This document shows positions 7,775 through 18,100 of a DNA stretch of 64,000 nt, piece after piece. The DNA is from Martinezella rhizogenes. Its GTDB lineage: Bacteria; Pseudomonadota; Alphaproteobacteria; Rhizobiales; Rhizobiaceae. A program made the translations under genes and the position numbers. The notes below the pieces were generated by a model. It saw nothing but the letters and a program-made list of their open reading frames with translations. It searched no databases and had not been told where the DNA came from. Each line of letters opens with the position of its first letter. Within the stretch, counting starts at the first letter, position 1. The stretch spans positions 124,001 to 188,000 of the forward strand of contig NZ_SGNY01000008.1 of the NCBI RefSeq assembly GCF_007002745.1. The letters run 5' to 3'.

Positions 7775-8701
7775 TCAGTCCTTCGTCCTGATGATGCGGA
7801 GATAAACGGCGGTGACGCACATGGAGAGCGCAAACATCATGACAGCGAGCGCCGAGCCGTAACCGAGATCGAGGAAGGAAACGGTGTTCTGGTGAATGTA
7901 CATGGCAAGCGTCGTGGTGGATGTGCCGGGGCCACCGCCGGTCATCATGTAAGGAATATCAAAGGTCTGCAGCGCCGTGATCGTGCGAAAGATGAGGGCG
8001 ACGACGATCGAGGGCTTGAGAAGCGGCAGGGTGATTTCGAAGAACTGCCGGATTTTGCCGGCGCCATCCACATCCGCCGCCTCGTAGAGCGAGCGGGGAA
8101 TGGTCTGCAGGCCGGCAAGGATCATCAGCGCCATGAAGGAGGATGTCTTCCAGATGATCGTCAGGCAGATGGCCGCGAACGCCCAGTTGGGGGAGTTGAA
8201 CCAGATGACGCCTTCAAAGCCCAGCCGGTTCAGCACATCATTGACCACGCCATACTCGTAATGGAAGAACCACGCAAAGATCAGGCCGGCAAAAGAGAGC
8301 GGCAGCGCCCAGGGGATGAGCAGCGACAGGCGCATCGGCCATTGCATGGAAAAGGGCAGGTTGGCGAGCAGCGCGAGGCCAAGGCCCATGAACAGGGCGC
8401 CGGGCACGGTGATCAGCGTTATCAGAACCGTGTTCCAGGTCGTTTCCCAGAAGATCGGATCGTCGAACATCGCCGTGTAGTTTTCAAAGCCGATGAATTC
8501 CGCCGGCAGGCCGGATGTCAGCGACAGGCTGAAAAACGAGGTATAAACAAGCCGCGCCACCGGATAGACGATGATGAGCGACAGAAGAATGGCGGCAGGC
8601 GCCAGCAGAAGCACGGCAAGCGACCGGTCGCCGAGATCGAGCCACCGCGTCCAGCGCGGCAGCTGCTTTTCGTCCACCCGGACCATGGTTCTTTCCGGCA
8701 T
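7775..8701 (-). CDS. smoG: Sulfoquinovosyl glycerol ABC transporter permease SmoG
   Basis: A roughly 308-residue MalF-type inner-membrane permease with six hydrophobic segments. The EAA loop (YEAADVDGAGKIRQFFEITLPLLKPS) faces the SmoE ATPase. The start is uncertain. The ATG at 8701 has a weak GCAGG upstream, while the ATG at 8686 is preceded by GGAAAG at better spacing and would shorten the protein by five residues. A still longer in-frame start at 8839 is unlikely because it reaches almost to the smoF stop. It pairs with SmoH in the importer. Confidence 0.92.
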   Translation of the reverse strand: MPERTMVRVDEKQLPRWTRWLDLGDRSLAVLLLAPAAILLSLIIVYPVARLVYTSFFSLSLTSGLPAEFIGFENYTAMFDDPIFWETTWNTVLITLITVPGALFMGLGLALLANLPFSMQWPMRLSLLIPWALPLSFAGLIFAWFFHYEYGVVNDVLNRLGFEGVIWFNSPNWAFAAICLTIIWKTSSFMALMILAGLQTIPRSLYEAADVDGAGKIRQFFEITLPLLKPSIVVALIFRTITALQTFDIPYMMTGGGPGTSTTTLAMYIHQNTVSFLDLGYGSALAVMMFALSMCVTAVYLRIIRTKD

Positions 8702-8860
8702 TGTCACACCTGCCACTCCCGCAACTGGATTCACGTCATCGTCTCCCGATCGGACCGGTTCATACCCGGTCCGTTTATCGCACCGCCCGGGCGCGTTTAT
8801 TCCTGTCCGTCGAAGCAGCCGGAAAGGGCATGAAACCACGCCGCTTTCCGGCCTTGAAGT

Positions 8861-10108
<1,248 letters not shown>

Positions 10109-10148
10109 TTATTAAACCCGTTGGCCGCAGCGTTTCCACGCCCGGCAA

Positions 10149-11225
10149 TCAGTGGATAGAGCGCTCCGTCGCGGCGTCGAAAAGATGAACCTTGGACGGA
10201 TCGAGCCCGATCTTAAGCTCCTCGTTCGGCGCCGGGCGAAGCTGCGGCGGCATTCTGGCGGTCAGCGCCGCATCGCCGAGGCTGAAATGGACGAGCGTAT
10301 CGGAACCCAGCGGCTCCACCACCTGTACCTTGACCGCAAGCTGCGTATCGAAGCCCTCGGCGGGGCCGAAATGTTCCGGGCGAATGCCGACAATGACTTC
10401 GCGCCCTTCGAGGCCAGTTTCGCGGGCTGGCCGGATGGCCGCCATCGGCAGAGAATTGCCGTCGGAAAATGTCAGCCGGTCGCCGTTTACCCTGGCGCGG
10501 GCGAAATTCATGGCGGGTGCACCGACGAAACCGCCGACAAAGACGCTTTCCGGACGGTTATAGACCTCGTCCGGCGTGCCGACCTGCTCGATATCGCCGC
10601 CACGCAGAATGACGATGCGGTCGGCGAGCGTCATGGCCTCCACCTGGTCATGGGTGACATAGATGATCGTCGTGCCGAGCTGCTGGTGCAGCCGCTTGAT
10701 TTCCGTGCGCACCTGTCCGCGGAGTTTGGCGTCAAGGTTGGAAAGCGGCTCGTCGAACAGAAACACCTGCGGGCGGCGCACGATGGCGCGGCCCATGGCC
10801 ACACGCTGGCGCTGGCCGCCGGAAAGCTGGCCGGGCCGGCGGTCGAGCAGATGCTCGATGCCGAGCATCTTTGCCGCCTCATCGATGCTGGCATTGGCCT
10901 GCGAAGCGCTCACGCCGCGCACCTTCAGGCTGAAACCCATGTTTTCGCGCACGGTCTTGTGCGGATAAAGCGCATAATCCTGAAACACCATGGCGATGTC
11001 GCGTTCGCGCGGCGGCAGCCTGTTGACGACACGGTCACCGATCATGACCTCCCCGCCGCTGATGCTTTCCAGACCCGCGACCATACGCAGCGTCGTGGAT
11101 TTGCCGCAGCCGGAAGGGCCGACGAACACCACGAATTCACCGTCGTTGATTTCAAGGTCGATGCCCTTGACGATGCGCAGGGCACCGTAACTCTTATCCA
11201 GCTTGCGCAGGCTGACTGAAGCCAT
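10149..11225 (-). CDS. smoE: Sulfoquinovosyl glycerol ABC transporter ATP-binding protein
   Basis: A 358-residue MalK/UgpC-type ATPase. Walker A is GPSGCGKST (36-44), the signature LSGGQ is at 134-138, and Walker B is VFLFDEP (154-160). The H-loop is YVTHDQVEAMTLADR. A C-terminal TOBE/OB extension follows (VIVGIRPEHFGP). The ATG at 11225 follows a strong GAGGAGGAA site; a longer frame starting at 11291 would lack one. It heads the smoEFGHI transcription unit, whose promoter should lie in 11226-11560 beside a putative SmoD operator. Confidence 0.95.
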   Translation of the reverse strand: MASVSLRKLDKSYGALRIVKGIDLEINDGEFVVFVGPSGCGKSTTLRMVAGLESISGGEVMIGDRVVNRLPPRERDIAMVFQDYALYPHKTVRENMGFSLKVRGVSASQANASIDEAAKMLGIEHLLDRRPGQLSGGQRQRVAMGRAIVRRPQVFLFDEPLSNLDAKLRGQVRTEIKRLHQQLGTTIIYVTHDQVEAMTLADRIVILRGGDIEQVGTPDEVYNRPESVFVGGFVGAPAMNFARARVNGDRLTFSDGNSLPMAAIRPARETGLEGREVIVGIRPEHFGPAEGFDTQLAVKVQVVEPLGSDTLVHFSLGDAALTARMPPQLRPAPNEELKIGLDPSKVHLFDAATERSIH

Positions 11226-11560
11226 ATTTTCCTCCTCACAACCGACGCGTCCAAAATCCCGATGGACGCAAAAGCCGGTATCAACCTTCAAGTTCCACGT
11301 ATCGCTCTGTCGAAAATCTGTTCCGATTATCCGGCGATAGCGTGGGATGGCGAAACGCCTGTCTCCCTAATTCCGTGATATTACCTTTCACAAAAAGGAA
11401 ATCAATAGTGTATCAATTTTATTTCTGACAGAAATCAAAAACTATTAAGTCGTTGATTTAAAGAAATATAGTGGCGAAACTCGCCGCAAGGCAGGTCGTC
11501 GCTTCCTTGCCTCCCGTCAAATTCTTGCCTCCATGTAGATCACGCGAATATGCGGCGATC
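11226..11560. other. Intergenic region between smoD and smoE, promoter region of smoEFGHI
   Basis: No gene is visible in these 335 bp. The middle (about 11370-11465) is much more AT-rich than the flanks and holds the 18-bp motif shared with the smoD-smoC intergenic region. The smoE promoter must act leftward from here. No convincing terminator for smoD is seen. Confidence 0.7.
11400..11417 (-). promoter_or_regulatory. Putative SmoD operator upstream of smoE
   Basis: On the minus strand this reads ATTGATACACTATTGATT. It matches the site at 12292-12309 in 16 of 18 positions. Each copy has two ATTGAT direct repeats spaced 11 bp apart, one helical turn. It lies in the AT-rich promoter region 175 bp before the smoE start. 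Assignment to SmoD is inferred from location and recurrence. Confidence 0.65.
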
Positions 11561-12265
11561 TCAACGTATGCGAGAAACGTAGCGGGCAACCGTATGGTCG
11601 AACCATGTCCATGAAACTTCGGCCACCGCGCCATCCTGCGCCTGGCTGAGACGCAGCACGCGCGGCACCGGCGCGCCCGGCTTCTGGCCGAAGGCCTCGG
11701 GTGCCCAGTCGGGTACGTCGCCCAGATCGATGCGGTCTTCCGCCTTCGAGATCCAGAGATTGAGACGGGTGCGATAATAAAGATAGAGGGATTCCGACAT
11801 GTTCTCGATGGCGATCGTGTCGACATAAGAACCATCAAGCCAGATTTCCTCGATGGCCGCCGGTTTTCCGGCAATGCGCCGGAGGCGGCGAATGCGATGC
11901 CCTTCGGCGGACGTGCCGAAAGCGGGCAGGGCGGCGGGTTTGGCAAGCCGCGCCACATCCAGAACCTCCGCCGTCGGCAGGCCGCCGCCCTCGATCATCT
12001 CGAGGCGGAAGAAGGCGTAAACGCTTTGCGGATCGCTGACGGCACGGATGTAGTTGCCCGAACCCTGCACGCGCTCCAGCAGGCCGCGCTCCTGCAATTC
12101 GGCGAGTGACTTGCGAAGCGTGCCGACGGCAATGCCGAGATCGGCCGCCATATCACGCTCAGGCGCCAGCTTTTCGCCATCGATCAGCCGGCCCGCCGCC
12201 ACCTCGCGCACCAGCATTTCGGCGATCTGCAGATACATGGGCAGGCTGCCGCCAGTGTTTTTCAT
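11561..12265 (-). CDS. smoD: GntR-family (HutC subfamily) regulator of the smo locus
   Basis: A 234-residue regulator. The N-terminal GntR winged helix covers about residues 8-72 (QIAEMLVREVAAGRLIDGEKLAPERDMAADLG...GSGNYI). The C-terminal UTRA effector domain covers about 90-230, with the HutC-type ending SWTWFDHTVARY. It lies between the import and oxidation arms of the locus. I place the start at the ATG at 12265 behind an AGGAA site, not at 12304, because the longer start would cover the putative operator. It probably represses both arms until sulfoquinovose or a related ligand binds. Confidence 0.9.
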   Translation of the reverse strand: MKNTGGSLPMYLQIAEMLVREVAAGRLIDGEKLAPERDMAADLGIAVGTLRKSLAELQERGLLERVQGSGNYIRAVSDPQSVYAFFRLEMIEGGGLPTAEVLDVARLAKPAALPAFGTSAEGHRIRRLRRIAGKPAAIEEIWLDGSYVDTIAIENMSESLYLYYRTRLNLWISKAEDRIDLGDVPDWAPEAFGQKPGAPVPRVLRLSQAQDGAVAEVSWTWFDHTVARYVSRIR

Positions 12266-12291
12266 GATGCCATTTCCTCCCCGAAACAAAA

Positions 12292-12309
12292 ATTGATACA
12301 TCATTGATT
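12292..12309 (+). promoter_or_regulatory. Putative SmoD operator between smoD and smoC
   Basis: The sequence ATTGATACATCATTGATT lies in the 100-bp divergent intergenic region, 27 bp upstream of smoD and 57 bp upstream of smoC. A 16/18 match occurs in inverted orientation before smoE (11400-11417). Position would allow autoregulation of smoD and control of smoCBA from one site. Confidence 0.65.
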
Positions 12310-12365
12310 TACATATTTCTTGATGTTATGCAAGAAAAACAAGAGCGGCCCTGAGGAGGAATTGC

Positions 12366-13523
12366 ATGACCGTCGTACCCGTTACATCCGCTGATCTCGA
12401 TGCTGCCGAGGTCTCCTGGTTTTCCGCTTTGTGCTCCGATGATTACGCCTATCTGGGCGTGCCAGACGGCAGCCTGCGCTCCAGCTTCGACCATTGCTCC
12501 GATATCGTCAAAAAGGCCGAGGAACTCGGTTTCCGCAACATCCTCTGCCCGTCATCCTATCAGGTCGGGCAGGATACGCTGAGCTTCGTTGCAGGCTGTG
12601 CGCCGATCAGTGACCGCATCAATTTCCTCGCGGCCATCCGCTGCGGCGAGATGCAGCCGATCATGCTGGCGCGCACTGTGGCGACGCTCGACCACATGCT
12701 GAAGGGCCGCCTGACGCTCAACGTCATCAGCTCCGATTTTCCCGGAGAAGTGGCCGATAGTGCGTTTCGTTACAAGCGCAGTCACGAGGTCGTTGAGATC
12801 CTGCGTCAGGCCTGGACGCGGGACACCATCGACCATGACGGTGAAATCTACCAGTTCAAGGGCGTCTCCACCGAGCCGGCACGGCCTTACCAGCAGAATG
12901 GCGGACCGCTGCTTTATTTCGGCGGTTATTCGCCGGATGCGCTGGAACTCTGTGGCGCGCAGTGTGACGTCTATCTGATGTGGCCGGAAACGAAGGACCA
13001 GCTGACGGACCGCATGCGCGCCGCCAATGAACGTGCAGCCGCCCATGGCCGCACGCTGGATTACGGCCTGCGCGTCCACATGGTGGTGCGCGATACCGAA
13101 CAGGAAGCCCGCGAATATGCGGAGCATCTCGTCTCGAAGCTTGATGACGAATATGGCCAGCTGATCCGCAACCGCGCCCATGACAGTGGCTCGCTCGGCG
13201 TGTCGCATCAGGCGCGTGCCCGCGAACTGGCTGACAAGTTCGGTTATGTCGAACCCAATCTGTGGACCGGCATCGGTCGGGCGCGCTCCGGCTGTGGTGC
13301 GGCTCTCGTCGGTTCGACGGATCAGGTTCTGTCGACGCTGGAGGAATACCAGAAGATGGGCATTCGCGCCTTCATTCTTTCCGGCTATCCGCATATTGAT
13401 GAGGCGGAACACTTCGGCACCAAGGTTCTGCCGCAGATGAAAACCTGCTCCCTGCCGCATGCTTACGGCCGGGTACCTTCTGAAACGCCTGCCACGCCGC
13501 TCGGCAACGGGGAACGCCACTGA
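12366..13523 (+). CDS. smoC: Sulfoquinovose monooxygenase (FMNH2-dependent)
   Basis: A 385-residue luciferase-like monooxygenase related to SsuD. It uses reduced flavin and O2 to desulfonate sulfoquinovose, giving 6-oxo-glucose and sulfite. Family features include the AAIRCGEMQPIMLARTVATLDHMLKGRLTLNVISSDFPGE region (about 94-133), the FGGYSPDALELCGAQCDVYLMW strand (about 182-203), and the C-terminal GSTDQVLSTLEEYQKMGIRAFILSGYPH. A strong GAGGAGGA site lies before the ATG. The stop overlaps the smoB start as TGATG. It is distant from, but alignable with, the second SsuD-type enzyme at 45278-46405. Confidence 0.95.
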   Translation: MTVVPVTSADLDAAEVSWFSALCSDDYAYLGVPDGSLRSSFDHCSDIVKKAEELGFRNILCPSSYQVGQDTLSFVAGCAPISDRINFLAAIRCGEMQPIMLARTVATLDHMLKGRLTLNVISSDFPGEVADSAFRYKRSHEVVEILRQAWTRDTIDHDGEIYQFKGVSTEPARPYQQNGGPLLYFGGYSPDALELCGAQCDVYLMWPETKDQLTDRMRAANERAAAHGRTLDYGLRVHMVVRDTEQEAREYAEHLVSKLDDEYGQLIRNRAHDSGSLGVSHQARARELADKFGYVEPNLWTGIGRARSGCGAALVGSTDQVLSTLEEYQKMGIRAFILSGYPHIDEAEHFGTKVLPQMKTCSLPHAYGRVPSETPATPLGNGERH

Positions 13524-14416
13524 TGGAACGCATCGCTCTTTCCGACAAACTCGAACTCAGCCGCATCGTTTATGGCATGTGGCGCATCGGCGACGATAAG
13601 GACACTTCGCCCGCCCATGTGCAGGCCAAGATCGAAGCCTGCCTGGCGCAGGGCATCACCACCATGGATCAGGCCGATATTTACGGCGGATACACGGCGG
13701 AAGCCATTCTGGGTAACGGCCTCAAGGCTGCTCCGGGACTGCGCGACAAAATAGAGATCGTCACCAAATGCGGCATCGTCGCACCGGCCGGCCGGCATTC
13801 CGCCGCCCGCGTCAAGCACTATGATACGACGGCAGGCCATATCAATGCCTCGGTCGAGGCGTCGCTGCGCGACATGGGAACCGATTATGTCGATCTCCTG
13901 CTCATTCATCGCCCTGATCCGCTTGTTGATGCGGAGGAAACCGGCAAGGCGCTCGACGCACTGGTCGCGTCGGGCAAGGTGAAGGCCGTTGGTGTCTCCA
14001 ACTTCCGGCCATGGGATTTCTCGCTGCTGCAATCGGCCATGAAAAACCGGCTGGTGACGAACCAGATCGAAATGAGCCTGCTTGCCACGGATAGTTTCAC
14101 CAATGGCGATCTCGCCTTCCTGCAGGAAAAGCGCGTTTCGCCGATGGCCTGGTCACCGCTTGGCGGCGGCTCGCTATTTTCCGGCGCCCATGGTGGAACG
14201 ATGGCGGCGCTGCAGCGCATCGGCAAAGAGCAGGGCGTGGATGCTACCGCTGTCGCCATCGCCTGGCTTTTGCGCCATCCGGCCAAGATCGTGCCGGTGC
14301 TCGGCACCAACAATATCGAGCGCATTAAAACGGCGGCTGACGCCCTGCGCGTCACGATCGACCGCCAGACATGGTTTGAGCTTTATACACTCGCAATCGG
14401 AAACGAGGTGCCGTGA
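13523..14416 (+). CDS. smoB: 6-oxo-glucose reductase (aldo-keto reductase)
   Basis: A 297-residue aldo-keto reductase that reduces the 6-oxo-glucose made by SmoC to glucose using NAD(P)H. The catalytic tetrad is visible as Asp49 and Tyr54 (MDQADIYGG), Lys82 (IVTKCG) and His129 (LLLIHRPDP). The C-terminal cofactor-binding part has VLGTNNIERIK. Translation is coupled to smoC and smoA through TGATG overlaps at both ends. Its product enters central metabolism as glucose, which distinguishes this pathway from sulfoglycolysis. Confidence 0.94.
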   Translation: MERIALSDKLELSRIVYGMWRIGDDKDTSPAHVQAKIEACLAQGITTMDQADIYGGYTAEAILGNGLKAAPGLRDKIEIVTKCGIVAPAGRHSAARVKHYDTTAGHINASVEASLRDMGTDYVDLLLIHRPDPLVDAEETGKALDALVASGKVKAVGVSNFRPWDFSLLQSAMKNRLVTNQIEMSLLATDSFTNGDLAFLQEKRVSPMAWSPLGGGSLFSGAHGGTMAALQRIGKEQGVDATAVAIAWLLRHPAKIVPVLGTNNIERIKTAADALRVTIDRQTWFELYTLAIGNEVP

Positions 14417-14946
14417 TGACAGTGGCAATGGCAGAGGCGATCAAAATGCCCAATGAGCATGTATTCGTTCCTGGCGGCGAGAACAGCCGCAGCTTTCGCA
14501 ACGCGCTCGGCGCCTTCACGACGGGGGTTACGGTTGTGACGGCAACGACGCCGGACGGACCGATCGGCATGACGGTCAACAGCTTCGCGTCGGTATCGCT
14601 TGATCCGCCGCTGGTGCTGTGGTCGCCTGCCAAAAACTCGTCGCGTTATCAGGCCTTCAGCGGTGCCACCCATTTCGCCATTCATGTGCTGAGCGCCGAT
14701 CAGGACGTGCTGAGCGCCCGCTTCACCCGCAATGGCCGTGCCTTTGACGATCTGGACTGGGAATTGAACGATGAGGGTGTGCCGGTCATTCCCGGAACGC
14801 TCGCCCGGTTTGAATGCCGGCAGGCCGCCGCCCATGATGCGGGCGACCACACCATCATCGTCGGCGAGGTTTTGCGCGCCGCACACCGTGATGGCGATCC
14901 CCTGTGCTTTTCAGGCGGAGCCTTTGGGCGGTTTTCCCGGCAGTAG
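14416..14946 (+). CDS. smoA: Flavin reductase supplying FMNH2 to SmoC
   Basis: A 176-residue flavin reductase-like protein of the split-barrel FMN-binding family. FRNALGAFTTGVTVVTA (about 22-38), IGMTVNSFASVSLDPPLVLWSPAKNSSRY (about 50-78) and the closing motif LCFSGGAFGRF are typical. It should reduce FMN with NADH for SmoC. An in-frame GTG at 14413 exists, but the ATG at 14416 forms the same TGATG coupling as the upstream gene pair. It ends smoCBA, about 70 bp before a hairpin terminator. It is the only flavin reductase in the window. Confidence 0.94.
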   Translation: MTVAMAEAIKMPNEHVFVPGGENSRSFRNALGAFTTGVTVVTATTPDGPIGMTVNSFASVSLDPPLVLWSPAKNSSRYQAFSGATHFAIHVLSADQDVLSARFTRNGRAFDDLDWELNDEGVPVIPGTLARFECRQAAAHDAGDHTIIVGEVLRAAHRDGDPLCFSGGAFGRFSRQ

Positions 14947-15017
14947 TAGAAACTGCCGTTTCCGCTTCGGTTTTCGGCAAAAATTCCGCTGCTCAAGCAA
15001 TCTTTCCAACTATTTCA

Positions 15018-15046
15018 TGGAGCGTGCCTGTCACGCTCCATTTTAT
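15018..15046 (+). terminator. Intrinsic terminator after smoCBA
   Basis: A perfect 9-bp stem (TGGAGCGTG, loop CCTGT, CACGCTCCA) is followed by TTTTAT on the plus strand, 71 bp after the smoA stop. Confidence 0.8.
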
Positions 15047-15183
15047 ATTTACGCAGACGTTCAGAGCAATTTTTATGCTGTTTATACTATCAATTATCTT
15101 TCAGAGTGGGCTAATTGATTTGTTTGAAACAGTGATTCGCCGGTCAGGGCAGGGCGGCGTAATGCGCCGGTGAGGGAGCTTGG

Positions 15184-18100
15184 ATGTCCGGTTGGTTCTG
15201 TGGTGTTTCTGAAGAGAAAGATCCGCAGAAGGCGCCCTTGAAGCCAGCGCCCGTATCCTGGTGCTCTCTGCGTGGCTCGACGAGCCTTTTTGCCCTGATG
15301 TTTTCCGCCGCATTCGCGTCACCCGCGCTGGCGGAGACGATCGTCTGGGTTGGATCATCGACGGACGACTGGTTCTTGCCCTCCAACTGGTACGGCTATA
15401 CGCGCGTTCCCGGACCAAACGATACTGCCGGCTTCAATTCCGCGGGGCCGACGATTGCAGCGGGGAAGCATGCCGATATCTCAGATCTGTTGATCGGGAT
15501 CGACACCGATGGCTCGCTTTCAGTCAATGGTGGCCTGACGACAGTCGGGAGCGACATTGGCTACAACGCCGGCGTTACCGGAAAATTGAACTTTTCGGGA
15601 GGAACCTGGTCTAATACCGGCGATATAACCGTGGGCGGAAGCGGCGTCGGTGAGCTTTCACTTAGTGGAAGTTCGGCCACGTCTGCGGGAAATATCTACG
15701 TCGGTAAGGACGGGTTGGGATATGGCACCGTCAAATTGGACAATTCGTCCAGCTTTGACAATTCCGGCACCGTTTTCGTGGGTTATGGCGGCTTCGGTTT
15801 GCTGGAGGTGCTGGGCGCAAGCGAGTTTACCACCGGCGGACTGGTTGTCGCCAACGGAGTTGGCTCCATGGGGACCGTATCCGTGGAGGGTGCCGGCAGC
15901 ACAGTGACAGGCTCCGGCGATATGATCATCGGCGGTGGCGGGCTAGCCTCTTTCTCCATCGCTGGCGGGGGCGTGGTGATCAGCCAGGGCAAAACGGTCA
16001 TTGGCAATCTGGGGTCATCGGATGGAAGTGGGCTCAGGATAGATGGCGCTGGTTCCGTATTGGAAACTCAGGGCACATTGGTTGTCGGCGATGAGGGCGC
16101 GGCCACTATGGCTGTCGGCACCGCCGCGACCGTCACCAGCGGCGCCGTCACCATCGGCCGCCATTCGATTGCCGTGGTGGATGTAACCGGCGGCGGCACG
16201 CAATGGACGATGGGTGATTTGCAGATTGGCGGCGATGCGTCAGACCCGGTGGGAACGGCTGGTTATGGCACGCTGAATGTGAAGACGGGAGGCGCGGTGG
16301 ACAGTACATCCGCGCGTCTCGGCAATGCCGCGGGTGCGACGGGTAATGTTGGCGTGGATGGCAGCGGTTCCGCATGGACGGTCGGCAGCGGCAGTCTCGG
16401 CGTTGGCGTCAACGGCACAGGCCGGCTGACAATAACCGGCGGCGGGCTTGTCGAAGCGGTTGATACGGTTCTCGGGGTAAATGCCGGCGGCGTCGGCTCC
16501 GCCAGTATCTCCGGTTCGGGGAGCGCCCTGCAAAACTCCGGAAATCTCCATGTCGGCAATGCCGGCGAGGGCTCGCTGCAGATCGATGCGGGCGGCTCCG
16601 TCGACAGCGATACCGGTTATGTCGCAACACTTAGCGGTTCGAGATCTTCCGTGATCGTCGACGGCGGCGGATCGAGCTGGACGGTGGCGAAGACCCTTTT
16701 CGTCGGATATCAGAATGATGCCGAGGGAGAGGTGGTGGTCAGTACCGGCGGCGGCATTGAGGCACGGCAGATAACCCTGGGCGAACTTGCCGGTTCGTCC
16801 GGCACAATGACCATCGAAGGCACCGGTTCGAATGTCACGGTTGCGGTCGATAACAACCTTGCCGGTTCCGGCTCCATGAATATCGGCCGCTCCGGCAGCG
16901 GCTCCGTAACGGTGTTCAATGGCGCTTCCCTGAATGCCAATCAGCTTTTTCTCGGCGCGGAGGCCGGTTCGGACGGTGCATTGCAGGTCGTCGGGGTGGG
17001 GTCACACGCAGAAATCGGCAACACCCTCGTTATCGGGAAAAGCGGCAGTGGCATGGTGGAGGTGACGGGCGGCAGTTCCCTTGCCGCGGCGACCATCGTG
17101 ATCGCATCGGCGGCGGGTTCCACCGGCGTTTTGAATATCGGCGCTGCCGCCGGGCAGACGGCGCGTTCTGCCGGGGAGGTTGAGGCGAATGTGATTGCCT
17201 TCGGTTCCGGCAACGGCAGCATCGTCCTCAACCACTCGGAAAGCGACTACGAACTTTCCGCGGATATTTTCGGCGCTGGCCGGATCAATGCCGAAAACGG
17301 CGTCACGACGCTCAGCGGCAACAACAGCTATTCCGGCGGCACGGTGATTTCGGGCGGCACGCTGAAGGGAGCCGCCACCAGTTTCGGTTCGGGCGAGATC
17401 GCCAATAATGCGCAGCTTATCGTGGATGGGGCCGGTAGGCTTTCCAATGTCATCAGCGGTTCCGGCTCGTTTGAAAAGACGGGCACCGGCAATCTCCTTC
17501 TCGCCGGCGACAACAGCTATTCCGGCGGCACCACTGTTTCGGCCGGCACGCTGACGGGAACCGCAAAAAGCTTCGGCTCGGGGAACATCGTCAATAATGC
17601 GAAACTCGCCGTAGATGGTGCCGGCACGTTTTCGAACGTCGTCAGCGGCACCGGTGCTTTCGAAAAGACCGGTGAGGGCAATCTGGTCCTTTCCGGAAAC
17701 AGCACCTATTCAGGCCCCACCGAGGTCTCGTCGGGCAAGCTCAGCGTCAATGGATCACTCACAAGCGTGGTTTCGGTCGGCGGCGGTGCGGTGCTCGGCG
17801 GGTCCGGCACCATCGGCGGCGTGACCGTCGCCTCGGGCGGCACGCTTTCGCCCGGCAATTCCATCGGCACGCTCACCTCCACGGGCGATGTGACATTCGC
17901 CAGCGGCTCGGCCTATGCGGTCGAAATCGACGCATCAGGCAGTTCCGACAGGCTTGATGTCAATGGCGCCATCACCATCGATAACAATGTCCGTCTCGTC
18001 GTCACACCGCTTTCAAACTATACGGCCTACAGTCTCGACACCCAATATCGAATCCTGACGGCGACGGGCGGTATTGTTGGCACATTTTCCGGTGTGGATG

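Noticed and set aside
6316..7791. 491-codon plus-strand frame opposite smoI and smoH
   Set aside because: It is an overlap frame against two well-supported genes; its translation is low-complexity and charged, typical of antisense GC-rich DNA.
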